Shown here: piece after piece, positions 39,123-47,909 of the stretch
Layout of the letters: the number at the start of each line of letters is the position of its first letter
Numbering within the stretch: position 1 is the stretch's first letter
DNA from: Janthinobacterium agaricidamnosum
GTDB lineage: Bacteria; Pseudomonadota; Gammaproteobacteria; Burkholderiales; Burkholderiaceae_D
DNA length: 64,000 nucleotides
NCBI RefSeq assembly: GCF_003667705.1
Contig: NZ_CP033019.1
Span: 2,418,001-2,482,000, forward strand
Reading direction: 5' to 3'
The notes under the pieces: generated by a model
Seen by the model: the letters and a program-made list of their open reading frames with translations, nothing else
Databases searched by the model: none
What the model was told of the DNA's origin: nothing
Program-made: the position numbers and the translations under genes

Positions 39123-40514
39123 ATGACGACACAATTCAATCGACGCAATTTCCTTTCCGCCAGCGCCGCGCTGGCCGGTGGCGCCATGGCAGGCAGCGCC
39201 TTGCTGCCTGGCGACGCCAACGCCGCACCCGCCGCCGGCCGCGACAAGGTTCGCCTGGGCCTGATCGGCACGGGCATGCGCGGGCAGGTGCTGCTGGCCG
39301 AACTGGTGCGCCGCGACGACGTGGAAGTCGTTGCCCTGTGCGATATCGAACCGATCATGCTGAAACATGCGCTGGGCCAGGTGGAAAAAGCCGGCAAGCC
39401 GCGCCCGCGCACTTATGGCGAAGACCGCGACCAGAAAGCCTACAAGCGCATGCTGGACGCGGGCGGCCTCGACGGCGTGATCATCGCCACGCCGTGGGAA
39501 TTCCATGCGCCGATGGCGATCGCCGCCATGCAGGCGAAGATCGCCGTCGGCTGCGAAGTGGTGGCCGGCATCACCCTGCAAGACCACTGGGATGTCCTGA
39601 ATACCCAGCTGAAGACGGGCACGCCGTACATGTTGCTGGAAAACGTGTGCTACCGCCGCGACGTGATGGCGGCGCTGCAGATGGTGCGCGCGGGCCTGTT
39701 CGGCGAACTGCTGCACCTGCAAGGCGGCTACCAGCACGATCTGCGCGCCGTCAAATTCAACAGCGGCAATCCGGCCAAGCCGTACGGCGGCGGCGTGGAA
39801 TTCGGAGAGAAGGGCTGGTCCGAAGCCCATTGGCGCACGCAGCACTCGGTCGAGCGCAACGGCGAACTGTATCCGAGCCATGGCATCGGCCCCTGCGCCA
39901 TGTACACCAACATCAACCGCGGCAACCGTTTTACGCGCATCAACGCCTTCGCCACCAAGGCGCGCGGCTTGCACGACTACATCGTCAAGCAGCCGGGCGG
40001 CGCGCAGCATGCGAACGCCAAGGTGAAATTCAAGCTGGGCGACGTGGTCACCACGACCCTGGCGTGCGAAAACGGCGAAACCATCATCCTGCAGCACGAT
40101 ACGAGTCTGCCGCGCCCGTATTCGCTGGGCTTCCGCGTGCAAGGCACGGACGGCCTGTGGATGGACCTGAACAATTCCATCCATATCGAGGGCGTCAGCA
40201 AGCCGCACCAGTGGGACGACTTCAAGGCTTACCAGGACAAGTATGAACACCCCGTCTGGCGCAAGTATGCGGCGCAAGCCGAGGGCGCGGGCCACGGCGG
40301 CATGGACTTCTTCGTCATCCACGCCTTTGTCGAAGCATTGAAGGCCAACGCGCCGATGCCGATCGATATCTACGATGCCGTGACGTGGAGCGCCATCACG
40401 CCGCTGTCCGAGCAATCGATCGCCGCCAACTTCCAGACCCTGGACTTCCCGGACTTCACGGGCGGGCAGTGGAAATCGCGCAAGCCGATCTTCGCCCTCG
40501 ACGGCAAGTACTAA
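39123..40514 (+). CDS. Tat-exported GH109 alpha-N-acetylgalactosaminidase-like protein
   Basis: A 463-residue Gfo/Idh/MocA-fold protein. The N-terminus carries a twin-arginine signal (DRRNFL-like RRNFLSASAALAGG), expected for an enzyme exported with its NAD. The Rossmann start VRLGLIGTGMRGQ is at about 43-55, followed by CDIEP and the block CEVVAGITLQDHWDVL. The segment YPSHGIGPCAMYTNINRGNRF is typical of GH109 enzymes such as the Elizabethkingia alpha-N-acetylgalactosaminidase. These use NAD in a redox-assisted cleavage of alpha-GalNAc. Specificity is inferred from family and context. Followed by a clear terminator. Confidence 0.85.
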   Translation: MTTQFNRRNFLSASAALAGGAMAGSALLPGDANAAPAAGRDKVRLGLIGTGMRGQVLLAELVRRDDVEVVALCDIEPIMLKHALGQVEKAGKPRPRTYGEDRDQKAYKRMLDAGGLDGVIIATPWEFHAPMAIAAMQAKIAVGCEVVAGITLQDHWDVLNTQLKTGTPYMLLENVCYRRDVMAALQMVRAGLFGELLHLQGGYQHDLRAVKFNSGNPAKPYGGGVEFGEKGWSEAHWRTQHSVERNGELYPSHGIGPCAMYTNINRGNRFTRINAFATKARGLHDYIVKQPGGAQHANAKVKFKLGDVVTTTLACENGETIILQHDTSLPRPYSLGFRVQGTDGLWMDLNNSIHIEGVSKPHQWDDFKAYQDKYEHPVWRKYAAQAEGAGHGGMDFFVIHAFVEALKANAPMPIDIYDAVTWSAITPLSEQSIAANFQTLDFPDFTGGQWKSRKPIFALDGKY

Positions 40515-40523
40515 GCCTTAACG

Positions 40524-40559
40524 ACCCGCTACCGCACCAGTTGCCGTAGCGGGTTTTTT
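40524..40559 (+). terminator. Rho-independent terminator after the GH109 gene
   Basis: ACCCGCTAC and GTAGCGGGT form a perfect 9-base stem around a 13-base loop, followed by a run of six T. Confidence 0.88.
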
Positions 40560-40644
40560 CTTTCCCTATCCATTTTTCAACCGCGGCGCAGGCGCGCAGG
40601 CCCTTGTTCGTCCGCCGCAAGCCGTACCACACCAGGAGACGTTG

Positions 40645-41952
40645 ATGAAGCACACAAGTTCATTGCTCTTTGCATTCCTTCCCGCCATGCCGATGCTGCT
40701 GGCGGCCTGCGGTGGCGCCACCGCCACCGGCTCGGGCGGCACCGCCTTGCTGGCCGCCACCGTGGCCGCGCCCGCCACGTCCGCCACCGTGGAACTGGCC
40801 GGCAACGCCTTCATCACCAGCGGGAATGAGGGCGCCGTCATCAGCGAGCGCGGCCTGTCTGGCTGGAGCAATCCCGCTGCCGTCGCCAGCACCTACTTCC
40901 GCGTGGGCGGGGCGGGACCCGTGCAGGTGGCGCTCGACGCCAGCCTGGCCGATGGCGGCAACAGCACCATCCGCGTGAAGGTCAACGGCACGCCGTTCGA
41001 CGTCAAGCTGGCCGGCAAGGAACGCAAGACCTATGCCGTGGGCACGGTGAACGTGGCGGCGGCCGGCTATGTGAAGGTGGACTTGCAGGGACTGTCGCGC
41101 GTGAAGGACACGTTCGGCGACGTCTCCGCGCTGAAGGTGACGGCCAGCGCCGCGCTCACCTACGCCAACGACCCCGCCAATTACTACTGGTCGCGGCGCG
41201 GCCCGTCCGTGCACATGGGCTACACGGTGCCCGCCAATACCGAGTATTTCTATAACGAGATGACGATTCCCCAGGGCCAGGACGCGATCGGCTCCTACTT
41301 CATGGCCAACGGCTTCAGCCAAGGCTACATGGGCATCCAGGTGAAATCGCCGAGCGAGCGCTGGATCTTGTTCTCCGTGTGGGATGCCGACAATGGCGCG
41401 AAAACCACCCTGGTCAGCAAGGGCGCCGGCGTGGTCGACAATGCGTTCGGCGGCGAGGGCACGGGCGGCCAGACCTATCTGTCGTATAACTGGGCGGCCG
41501 GCACGACGTACCGTTTCATCACGCGCGCGCGGCCCGACGGCAATGGCGGCAGCGATTACTCGGCCTGGTTCTTCGCGCCCGAGACGGGCAAGTGGCGCTA
41601 CATCGCCACCTGGAAGCGGCCGGCGATTGCCACGTATTTGACGGGCGTGCATTCCTTCCTCGAGAATTTCATCGATACCCTGGGCTACACGGAGCGCCGC
41701 GTCCAGTTCGGCAACCAGTGGGCGAGGAACGTTGCCGGCACCTGGTCGGAAGTGACGGCGGGGCGCTTCACGGGCGACGCCACGGCCACCAATGCGCAGC
41801 GCATGGATTACGCGGGCGGCGTGGAAAACGGCAGGTTCTACCTGCATAACGGCGGCTTCTTTGCCGATGTCGTGAAAAGCAGCCAGAACTTCACGCGCCC
41901 CGCGACAGGCCAGGCGCCCGCCGTCGATGTGAGCGCCTTGCCGATGCAATAG
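40645..41952 (+). CDS. Lipoprotein with DUF5077- and DUF3472-like domains
   Basis: A 435-residue protein read from ATG 40645 after an AGGAG motif. It has a lipoprotein signal with lipobox LAAC (C22). The first part (about 50-165) resembles DUF5077 (STYFRVGGAG, IRVKVNGTPFDVKLAG) and the second (about 175-350) resembles DUF3472 (YYWSRRGPSVHMGYTVP, EYFYNEMTIPQG, WILFSVWDADNG). Proteins of this type occur with glycan-use genes but their biochemical role is not known. It follows the aga locus but sits behind a terminator, so it may be a separate unit. Confidence 0.75.
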   Translation: MKHTSSLLFAFLPAMPMLLAACGGATATGSGGTALLAATVAAPATSATVELAGNAFITSGNEGAVISERGLSGWSNPAAVASTYFRVGGAGPVQVALDASLADGGNSTIRVKVNGTPFDVKLAGKERKTYAVGTVNVAAAGYVKVDLQGLSRVKDTFGDVSALKVTASAALTYANDPANYYWSRRGPSVHMGYTVPANTEYFYNEMTIPQGQDAIGSYFMANGFSQGYMGIQVKSPSERWILFSVWDADNGAKTTLVSKGAGVVDNAFGGEGTGGQTYLSYNWAAGTTYRFITRARPDGNGGSDYSAWFFAPETGKWRYIATWKRPAIATYLTGVHSFLENFIDTLGYTERRVQFGNQWARNVAGTWSEVTAGRFTGDATATNAQRMDYAGGVENGRFYLHNGGFFADVVKSSQNFTRPATGQAPAVDVSALPMQ

Positions 41953-41962
41953 GCGTGGGTGC

Positions 41963-42475
41963 TTAGCCCGGCCGCTTGCCCGCCATCGCTTCGATGCCGC
42001 GATAGTAGGTAAGCGGCCGGCCTATCGTCACGCCCATCAAGGCCGCCGCCTGGATGATGTCGTTTGTATCGCGCCGGTACACGAGCAGCGCATCCATTTC
42101 GTCGGAGCCGTTGCCGTCGATCTGGATCAGCTCATAGCCGCCTTCGTCCACGGCGCGCTGCGCCAGTTCCGTATCGAGCCACTCGAAGTACGGCAGCGCG
42201 CTGCCGCGGCCTGCCTTGAGCAGTTCGTACGGGAAGTCGGGGAATTCGTCGAACATGTCCTGTATCTGTTCGTGCAGCTCATCGAGCTTGTCGCTAGACG
42301 CCATATAGCCGCCCAGCTGCGAGAGGATCTCCAGCGCATAGGCCTGGGCATCGCTGTCGATCCACTCGTCGCGTGGCGCGGAGGGCGCAGCGGTGATGGC
42401 GGCGACGGCCTCGTCGAGCTCCTCGCCTTCGAGGTCACCGCAGGTCAGTTTGGTCAGCAATTCGGATAGCAGCAT
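41963..42475 (-). CDS. Acidic protein of unknown function
   Basis: Not recognised. The 170-residue product is strongly acidic in its N-terminal half (DLEGEELDEAVAAI, DELHEQIQDMFDEFPDFPYELL), has no signal peptide or membrane segment and is probably cytoplasmic. The composition and clean ATG suggest a real gene. It is convergent with the lipoprotein gene, with 10 bases between the stops. Confidence 0.6.
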   Translation of the reverse strand: MLLSELLTKLTCGDLEGEELDEAVAAITAAPSAPRDEWIDSDAQAYALEILSQLGGYMASSDKLDELHEQIQDMFDEFPDFPYELLKAGRGSALPYFEWLDTELAQRAVDEGGYELIQIDGNGSDEMDALLVYRRDTNDIIQAAALMGVTIGRPLTYYRGIEAMAGKRPG

Positions 42476-42683
42476 GTTCGCCTTTCAATGGGGGATGCAT
42501 GGCCAGGGTGGCCGGCTTGTCGATGATGTTGCCGATACTATCATTGCCGCGTAGCCGGGCGCGTTCTGCTGAATTTGCAATGCAGGCTACGCCACCGGAT
42601 ACGATCAGCAAGGAAATTTTGGAAAGAAGCGCGTCAAACAAGCGCTGGCAGGGCGCTTGCGCCGCAGCAGCGTATGGATATAG

Positions 42684-42702
42684 AATGCGAATCATTATTA
42701 TT
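42684..42702 (+). promoter_or_regulatory. Candidate Fur box before the second FecI-like gene
   Basis: AATGCGAATCATTATTATT matches the palindromic Fur-type pattern AATGAGAATTATTCTCATT at 15 of 19 positions, and a further overlapping ATTATTTGCGAAT half follows. It lies about 22 bases before the GTG start, in the expected promoter area. Confidence 0.68.
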
Positions 42703-42724
42703 TGCGAATCGGGGAGTATGCGAC

Positions 42725-43237
42725 GTGTCGGCGGCCCAACCCGGCGCTCACCAGGAGGTGGGCAGCCTGTATCACGAACACCACCGGTGGCTGCAAGGCT
42801 GGCTGCGGCACAAGCTGGGCAACGCCTTTGACGCGGCCGACGTGGCGCACGACACCTTCATGCGCCTGCTCAATCGCGACGAAGCCATCGCCGCGCGCGC
42901 GCCTCGCGCCTTTTTGACGACGGTGGCCAAGGGCGTGCTGGGCAATCTGTACCGCCGGCGCGACCTGGAGGCGGCTTACCTGGAAACGCTGGCCAGCCTG
43001 CCGGCGCAGCACGCGCCCGATCCCGAGGCGCAGGCGATCCTGCTCGAAGCCCTGTTCGACATCGACCGCCGCCTCGATGGCCTGGCGCCTGCCGTGCGCC
43101 GCGCGTTCCTGCTGTCGCAGCTCGATGGCATGCCGCAGGCGGCCATCGCGCTGGAACTGAATGTCTCGCTGGCGACCGTGCAGCGCTACCTGGTCAAAGC
43201 CATGCACCAGTGTTTCTTTACCCATCCGGCATCGTGA
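42725..43237 (+). CDS. ECF RNA polymerase sigma factor, FecI-like (second copy)
   Basis: A 170-residue FecI-type sigma factor read from the GTG at 42725 (MSAAQPGAHQEVGSLY), which has GGGGAG nine or so bases upstream. The frame is open to 42575, but the added residues cross the Fur box. Region 2 (VAHDTFMRLLNRDEA, FLTTVAKGVLGNLYRR) and region 4 (LSQLDGMPQAAIALEL, SLATVQRYLVKAMHQC) are clear. The stop overlaps the FecR start by one base (TGATG). It should control the siderophore receptor gene downstream. Confidence 0.9.
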   Translation: MSAAQPGAHQEVGSLYHEHHRWLQGWLRHKLGNAFDAADVAHDTFMRLLNRDEAIAARAPRAFLTTVAKGVLGNLYRRRDLEAAYLETLASLPAQHAPDPEAQAILLEALFDIDRRLDGLAPAVRRAFLLSQLDGMPQAAIALELNVSLATVQRYLVKAMHQCFFTHPAS

Positions 43238-44211
43238 TGGGCGCCTTCACGCCGGAAGCGGCCAGCCTGCAAGCGGTGGAATGGCTGGTGCGCCTGCAGG
43301 CCGGCGACGCCACGCCGGAAGTGGAGCAGGCCTGGCGCGCCTGGCGCGACAGCGACCCCGAACATGAGCAAGCCTGGCAGCATGTGGAGGGCTGCATGGC
43401 GCGCATGCGTGCCTTGCCCGCGCCGCTGGCGCACGGCACGCTGGCGCGCAAGCCGGTCCATGCGCAGGCGAATGCGGCGCGCCGGCAGTCGCTCAAGCTG
43501 CTGGCGCTGCTGGCCGTGGGCGGCGGCGCCTGGCTGGCGGGCGGCGATGAGCAGGCGCGCTTCTGGCTTGCCGACTACCGCACGGGCACGGGAGAATTAC
43601 GCCACGTCGTGCTGGACGACGGCACGCGCATCGCGCTCAATACGGCATCCAGCATCGACGTGCGCTATGACGCGGGCCAGCGCCTGGTGACGGTAGTCAA
43701 AGGCGAGATCATGGTCAGCACGGCGCGCGATCAGGCCGGCCGGCCATTTGTCGTGCAAACGGCGCAAGGCCGCTTGCAACCGGTGGGCACGCGCTTTGCC
43801 GTGCGCGTGGACGGAGAGCGCACGCAGCTGGGCGTGTTCGCCGGTGCCGTCGACATTCAACTGGAACAGGCGCCCGATGCTGCGCGCAGGCTGCAGGCAG
43901 GCCAGCAAACCAGCTTTACGGCGGCGCAGATCGGCGCCGTTCGGACCTTGGCTGCCGGCGCGGATGCCTGGACGGCCGGCATGCTGGTGGCGCACGACAT
44001 GCCGCTGGCGGAATTTATCGGCGAGCTGGCCCGTTACCGCCATGGGCGTCTGGCCTGCGATCCGGCCATTGCCCACTTGCGCGTGTCGGGCATCTATCCG
44101 CTGGCCGACACGACGCAAGTGCTCGACATGCTGACGCGCACCTTGCCCGTCGACGTGCGCCAGACCACGCGCTTCTGGGTGAGCGTGGTGCCGCATCGGC
44201 AGCATGCATGA
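43237..44211 (+). CDS. FecR-family regulator (second copy)
   Basis: A 324-residue FecR protein read from ATG 43237. It has the DUF4880-like start (LVRLQAGDATPEVEQAWRAWRDSDPEHEQAWQ region, about 14-50), a membrane segment at about 85-105 and the periplasmic FecR domain with LDDGTRIALNTASSIDV. It passes the ligand signal from the downstream receptor to the sigma factor. The pair is unlike the first FecI/FecR pair in that its receptor gene is present. Confidence 0.9.
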   Translation: MGAFTPEAASLQAVEWLVRLQAGDATPEVEQAWRAWRDSDPEHEQAWQHVEGCMARMRALPAPLAHGTLARKPVHAQANAARRQSLKLLALLAVGGGAWLAGGDEQARFWLADYRTGTGELRHVVLDDGTRIALNTASSIDVRYDAGQRLVTVVKGEIMVSTARDQAGRPFVVQTAQGRLQPVGTRFAVRVDGERTQLGVFAGAVDIQLEQAPDAARRLQAGQQTSFTAAQIGAVRTLAAGADAWTAGMLVAHDMPLAEFIGELARYRHGRLACDPAIAHLRVSGIYPLADTTQVLDMLTRTLPVDVRQTTRFWVSVVPHRQHA

Positions 44212-44259
44212 ATATTTTTTGAAAAGTGAGGGGTTTGCGATTTTCGCGTGACATAGCAA

Positions 44260-46758
44260 GTGAACCCTCCATTCACTTTCAGGAAAACAGTCCGCATGCC
44301 CAGCACACCACTTATTCACGTTTCTTCCGCCTCCCGTACCTGCCGCCGCAGCGTGGCGGCGCTGGCCGTCAGTCAGGCCCTGTGGCTGCTCGCCGCCAGC
44401 GGCGCCACCATCTTCGCTCCTGCGGCCCAGGCCGCGAATGCGGTGCGCATCGCGCTGGCGATACCGGCCGGCTCCCTGGAACAGGTGCTGGTGCGTTTCG
44501 GCCAGGAGACGGGCACCATGATTTCCTACCAGGCCGCCGCCTTGGCGGGCAAGCGCAGCGCCGGCCTGACCGGTAGCTACAGCGTGCCTGAAGCGCTGGG
44601 CGCCATCGTCGCCGGCTCGGGCTTGCGCGCCGTGCCGCAGGCCAATGGCGGTTATGTGCTCGACGCGGCAGCGGCCGATGGCGGTCAGACCATGCCCGAG
44701 ATGAAGGTCAGCGCCAGCTTTGATGCGAACGGCGCGACGGAAGGCAGCGGCGCCTATACGACGCAGACCATGCGCTCGGCCACGCGCCTGGGCCTGTCCG
44801 TGCGCGAGACGCCGCAAGCCGTCAGCGTGGTCACGCGCCAGCAGATGGATGACCAGAACCTGCAAACGGTGGAAGAGGTGCTGCAAAACGCAGCCGGCAT
44901 CGCCATCAACCGCTACGACAGCGACCGCACCTCGTTCTTCGCGCGCGGCTTTTCCATCGCCAGCTACCAGTACGACGGCATTCCCACCACGGTCGACAAT
45001 GCGTTCAATGTGGGCGACAGCACGCTGGACATGACGGCCTACGACCGGGTCGAGATCGTGCGCGGCGCCACGGGCCTGCTGACGGGCGCGGGCGAACCGT
45101 CGGCCACCATCAACCTGGTACGCAAGCGCGCATTGTCGGCGCAGCTGGCCGGGAATGCGGCCCTGAGCCTGGGTTCCTGGCAGAATGCGCGCGCCAGCGC
45201 GGACCTGTCCACACCCCTGAGTGCTGATGGCAAGGTGCGCGGAAGAGTCGTGGCCAGCTACCAGGACAGCGAATCGTATGTGAATCTGTATCATGGCAAG
45301 AAGGCCATGGCTTACGCCACCGTGGAGGCGGATCTGGCGCCCGGCAGCGTGCTGATCGCCGGCTATGAATACCAGGACAACCGCCCGCGCGGCGGCATGT
45401 ACGGCGGCCTGCCGCTGTGGTACGCGGATGGCGAACGGGCCACGTTTTCCCGCTCCACCACCACGGCCACCACCTGGAGCCGCTGGTTCAGCACCAGCCA
45501 GACGGCCTTCCTGCGCCTGGAGCAGCAACTGGGCAAGGGCTGGAACCTGACGGCCATGCTGAATCACGGCTGGGGCAATTACTCGGCGGCCGAACTCTTC
45601 GCCAATACCTGGCCGGACAAGGCCACGGGCCAGGGCGTGACGGGCTACGCCGGCTTTTACTCGGGCACGCGGCGCCAGGACAGCGTCGACGCCTATGTGC
45701 AGGGGCCGCTGCAGCTGTTGGGCCGCACGCACGACCTGGCGTTCGGCGTTTCGGGCAGCAACCAGTTCGCCAGCAACCCCGGCATTGCCGGCGGCAGCGT
45801 CGACTACGGCAATTTTCATCAGTGGCAGGGCGTGACGCCGGAGCCGGACTGGAACGACCCGAATTTCTCGCGCTGGAAGCTGCTCGACACGGTGCAGCAG
45901 CGCGGCATCTATGGCACGGCGCGGTTTTCGCTGGCCGATCCCCTGAAGCTGATCGTCGGCGCGCGCTACAGCCGCTACAAGGCGGACCACGTCGATGACT
46001 GGGGCGGCGGCTACGCCTATGCCAAGCACGCCGTCACGCCATATGCTGGCCTGGTATGGGATATCGATGCGCAGCATGCGCTGTACACCAGCTACAGCAA
46101 GATCTTCAAGCCGCAGGGCTACCAGGACCGGTTTGGCCGCTATCTCGACCCCGTGCAAGGCAAGAATGTGGAAGCGGGCGTGAAGGGCGAGTATTTCGGC
46201 GGCAAACTCAATGCGGCGCTGGCCGTGTTCCGCATCGCGCAGGATGGCCTGGCGCAGGAAGACACGGGCCATTTTGTCGGCAATTCGCTGACGCAGGCGT
46301 ACTACGCGGCCTCGGGCACCACCAGCAAGGGGGTGGAACTGGACGTGTCGGGCGAGCTGGCCAAGGGCTGGAACGTCTCGGCCAGCGTGTCGCATGCGGC
46401 GGCCGAGGACAACACGGGCGCGCGCCTGAACAGCTATGTGCCGCAGACCCTGGCGCGCGTGTTTTCCACGTACCATCTGCCTGGCGGCTGGCGCGCCTTG
46501 TCCGTGGGCGGCGGCGTGAACTGGCAGAGCGGCGCCTACCGCGACGCCACGGGACCGAACGGTGTCGAGCGCGTGGAGCAGGGCGGCTATGCCGTGGCCA
46601 GCCTGATGGCGAAATACGCGCTGTCGCGCCAGCTGTCCCTGCAGGCGAACATCAACAACGTGTTCGACAAGCATTACTACAGCCAGCTCGGCATGTACAA
46701 CCAGGGGTACTGGGGTGCGCCGCGCAACGCCAGCGTTACCCTGCGCTACCTCTTCTGA
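44260..46758 (+). CDS. TonB-dependent siderophore receptor with STN signalling domain
   Basis: An 832-residue FecA/FpvA-type receptor. A long signal region ends near residue 59 (APAAQAAN). The STN signalling domain (about 62-135: RIALAIPAGSLEQVLVRFGQETG, GSYSVPEALGAIVAGSGLRA) contacts FecR in the periplasm. The plug follows (SVRETPQAVSVVTRQQMDDQ, RGATGLLTGAGEPSATINLVRKR), then the barrel with C-terminal LRYLF. The plug matches ferric-siderophore receptors. It is the target of the FecI/FecR pair just upstream. The actual siderophore cannot be deduced, and no biosynthesis genes are nearby. Confidence 0.9.
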   Translation: MNPPFTFRKTVRMPSTPLIHVSSASRTCRRSVAALAVSQALWLLAASGATIFAPAAQAANAVRIALAIPAGSLEQVLVRFGQETGTMISYQAAALAGKRSAGLTGSYSVPEALGAIVAGSGLRAVPQANGGYVLDAAAADGGQTMPEMKVSASFDANGATEGSGAYTTQTMRSATRLGLSVRETPQAVSVVTRQQMDDQNLQTVEEVLQNAAGIAINRYDSDRTSFFARGFSIASYQYDGIPTTVDNAFNVGDSTLDMTAYDRVEIVRGATGLLTGAGEPSATINLVRKRALSAQLAGNAALSLGSWQNARASADLSTPLSADGKVRGRVVASYQDSESYVNLYHGKKAMAYATVEADLAPGSVLIAGYEYQDNRPRGGMYGGLPLWYADGERATFSRSTTTATTWSRWFSTSQTAFLRLEQQLGKGWNLTAMLNHGWGNYSAAELFANTWPDKATGQGVTGYAGFYSGTRRQDSVDAYVQGPLQLLGRTHDLAFGVSGSNQFASNPGIAGGSVDYGNFHQWQGVTPEPDWNDPNFSRWKLLDTVQQRGIYGTARFSLADPLKLIVGARYSRYKADHVDDWGGGYAYAKHAVTPYAGLVWDIDAQHALYTSYSKIFKPQGYQDRFGRYLDPVQGKNVEAGVKGEYFGGKLNAALAVFRIAQDGLAQEDTGHFVGNSLTQAYYAASGTTSKGVELDVSGELAKGWNVSASVSHAAAEDNTGARLNSYVPQTLARVFSTYHLPGGWRALSVGGGVNWQSGAYRDATGPNGVERVEQGGYAVASLMAKYALSRQLSLQANINNVFDKHYYSQLGMYNQGYWGAPRNASVTLRYLF

Positions 46759-46773
46759 TGCGCTTGCCTGGTG

Positions 46774-47151
46774 CTACAGCGGCCAGGCCTGCTTGGTGAC
46801 GGCCACGGCGACGATGTAGGCGAAGACCAGCACGGCGAGGGCGAAGGCGGCGCCGCGCACGGCCGGCGTCTTGCCCCGCTTCAGGGCGATGGTGCCCAGC
46901 GCGATGTAGGCCACCAGCGCGCACAGCTTGGCGGCCAGCCAGGGCTGGCTGCCCGGCGACTGGCCGCTCCACACGGCCAGGGCGATGGCGCTGGCCAGCA
47001 GGGCCGTGTCGACCAGGTGCGGCAGGATTTTCACCCAGCGCTGCTGCAAGGCGGGCGAGGCGCGCAGCATCCAGGCGCCGCGCAACAGGAAAAGACAGCC
47101 GCTGGCGGCGGCGCAGCCCATGTGGAAATGTTTGAGGCTCAGATAATCCAT
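46774..47151 (-). CDS. SirB2-family membrane protein
   Basis: A 125-residue protein read from ATG 47151 (MDYLSLKHFHMG). It has four membrane helices and the family-typical LKHFHMGCA start, LRGAWML and PHLVDTALLASA. SirB family members have no firmly known function. It is convergent with the siderophore receptor gene. Confidence 0.85.
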   Translation of the reverse strand: MDYLSLKHFHMGCAAASGCLFLLRGAWMLRASPALQQRWVKILPHLVDTALLASAIALAVWSGQSPGSQPWLAAKLCALVAYIALGTIALKRGKTPAVRGAAFALAVLVFAYIVAVAVTKQAWPL

Positions 47152-47236
47152 GCGTGATGTTGTGCGGTGATTGATGGTGGTGCCAGCATAGCCGCCTTTG
47201 GCCTTCCGCACCATACGCCGTCGGGATGAGACGAGC

Positions 47237-47683
47237 CTAAGGCAGGAATTTCACGTACACGAACTCCGGATCGCCCTCATCGAGATGGTCGATCCGGCCG
47301 CTGCGCACGAAGCCCGCGCCGGCGAACAGCCGTTGCGCGGCGCCGTTCGACCGGTTCGTCGAGGTGAATAGCTTCCCTGTCTGGCACGCGTCCGCGGCGG
47401 CCGCCAGCAGGCGCAATCCCACGCCGCAGCGCTGGTGCACGGGCGAGACCACCACCAGCGAGACAAAATCGTGGCCGAAGAAGTCGCCGTGCGTGAGGAT
47501 ATAGCCAGCCACCTGGCCGGCCCGGAGGGCCACCTGGCAGTGGCCCTTGCCGACGGCGGCGCGCACGGCCTCGCCGCGCTCCGGGTGCGTCTGGGCATAG
47601 GCATCGCAAGCCAGCATGGCTTTCACATCGCCAGCTTGGGCCACGCGCGTGATGATCTCGTCTGTTTCGTGCCTGTTCTGCAT
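47237..47683 (-). CDS. GNAT-family N-acetyltransferase
   Basis: A 148-residue protein read from ATG 47683, preceded by AAGGAG. The GNAT fold is supported by VSLVVVSPVHQRCGVGLRLL (acetyl-CoA-binding Q/RxxGxG/A as QRCGVG) and by STNRSNGAAQRLFAGAGFVRSG near the C-terminus. The substrate is unknown. The upstream start at 47740 is possible but has no ribosome-binding site. Confidence 0.85.
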   Translation of the reverse strand: MQNRHETDEIITRVAQAGDVKAMLACDAYAQTHPERGEAVRAAVGKGHCQVALRAGQVAGYILTHGDFFGHDFVSLVVVSPVHQRCGVGLRLLAAAADACQTGKLFTSTNRSNGAAQRLFAGAGFVRSGRIDHLDEGDPEFVYVKFLP

Positions 47684-47909
47684 GCCGCTCCTTTTCTCCA
47701 GGCGCCGAGTGTGCCAAAAATGCGCCGGTTTGTAAAACACCCGCCATCCAGGCTAGGCGCGCACCCCCGTCATCTAGTCACTTTTGCCGATGCGGCTATC
47801 CAGATTGCCTTCCCGGAATCACCCTGTGGCCGATAGTGCCTTTCGCCGCTGCCACGTAAGCTGATCGGGACGGCTGGCCAGACGGCCAGTGCATTCATGG
47901 AGAAACATC

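Noticed and set aside
35934..40415. A 1493-residue open frame antisense to the TonB receptor and GH109 genes
   Set aside because: It is the stop-free complement of GC-rich genes. The product is a repetitive A/R/H/V sequence with no recognisable domain, while the plus strand encodes complete known families.
47754..47909. FNR or NarL sites in front of narK1
   Set aside because: No TTGAT-N4-ATCAA-like sequence and no convincing heptamer pair was found there. Only a short CTGGCC/GGCCAG palindrome is seen near 47874, too short to assign.
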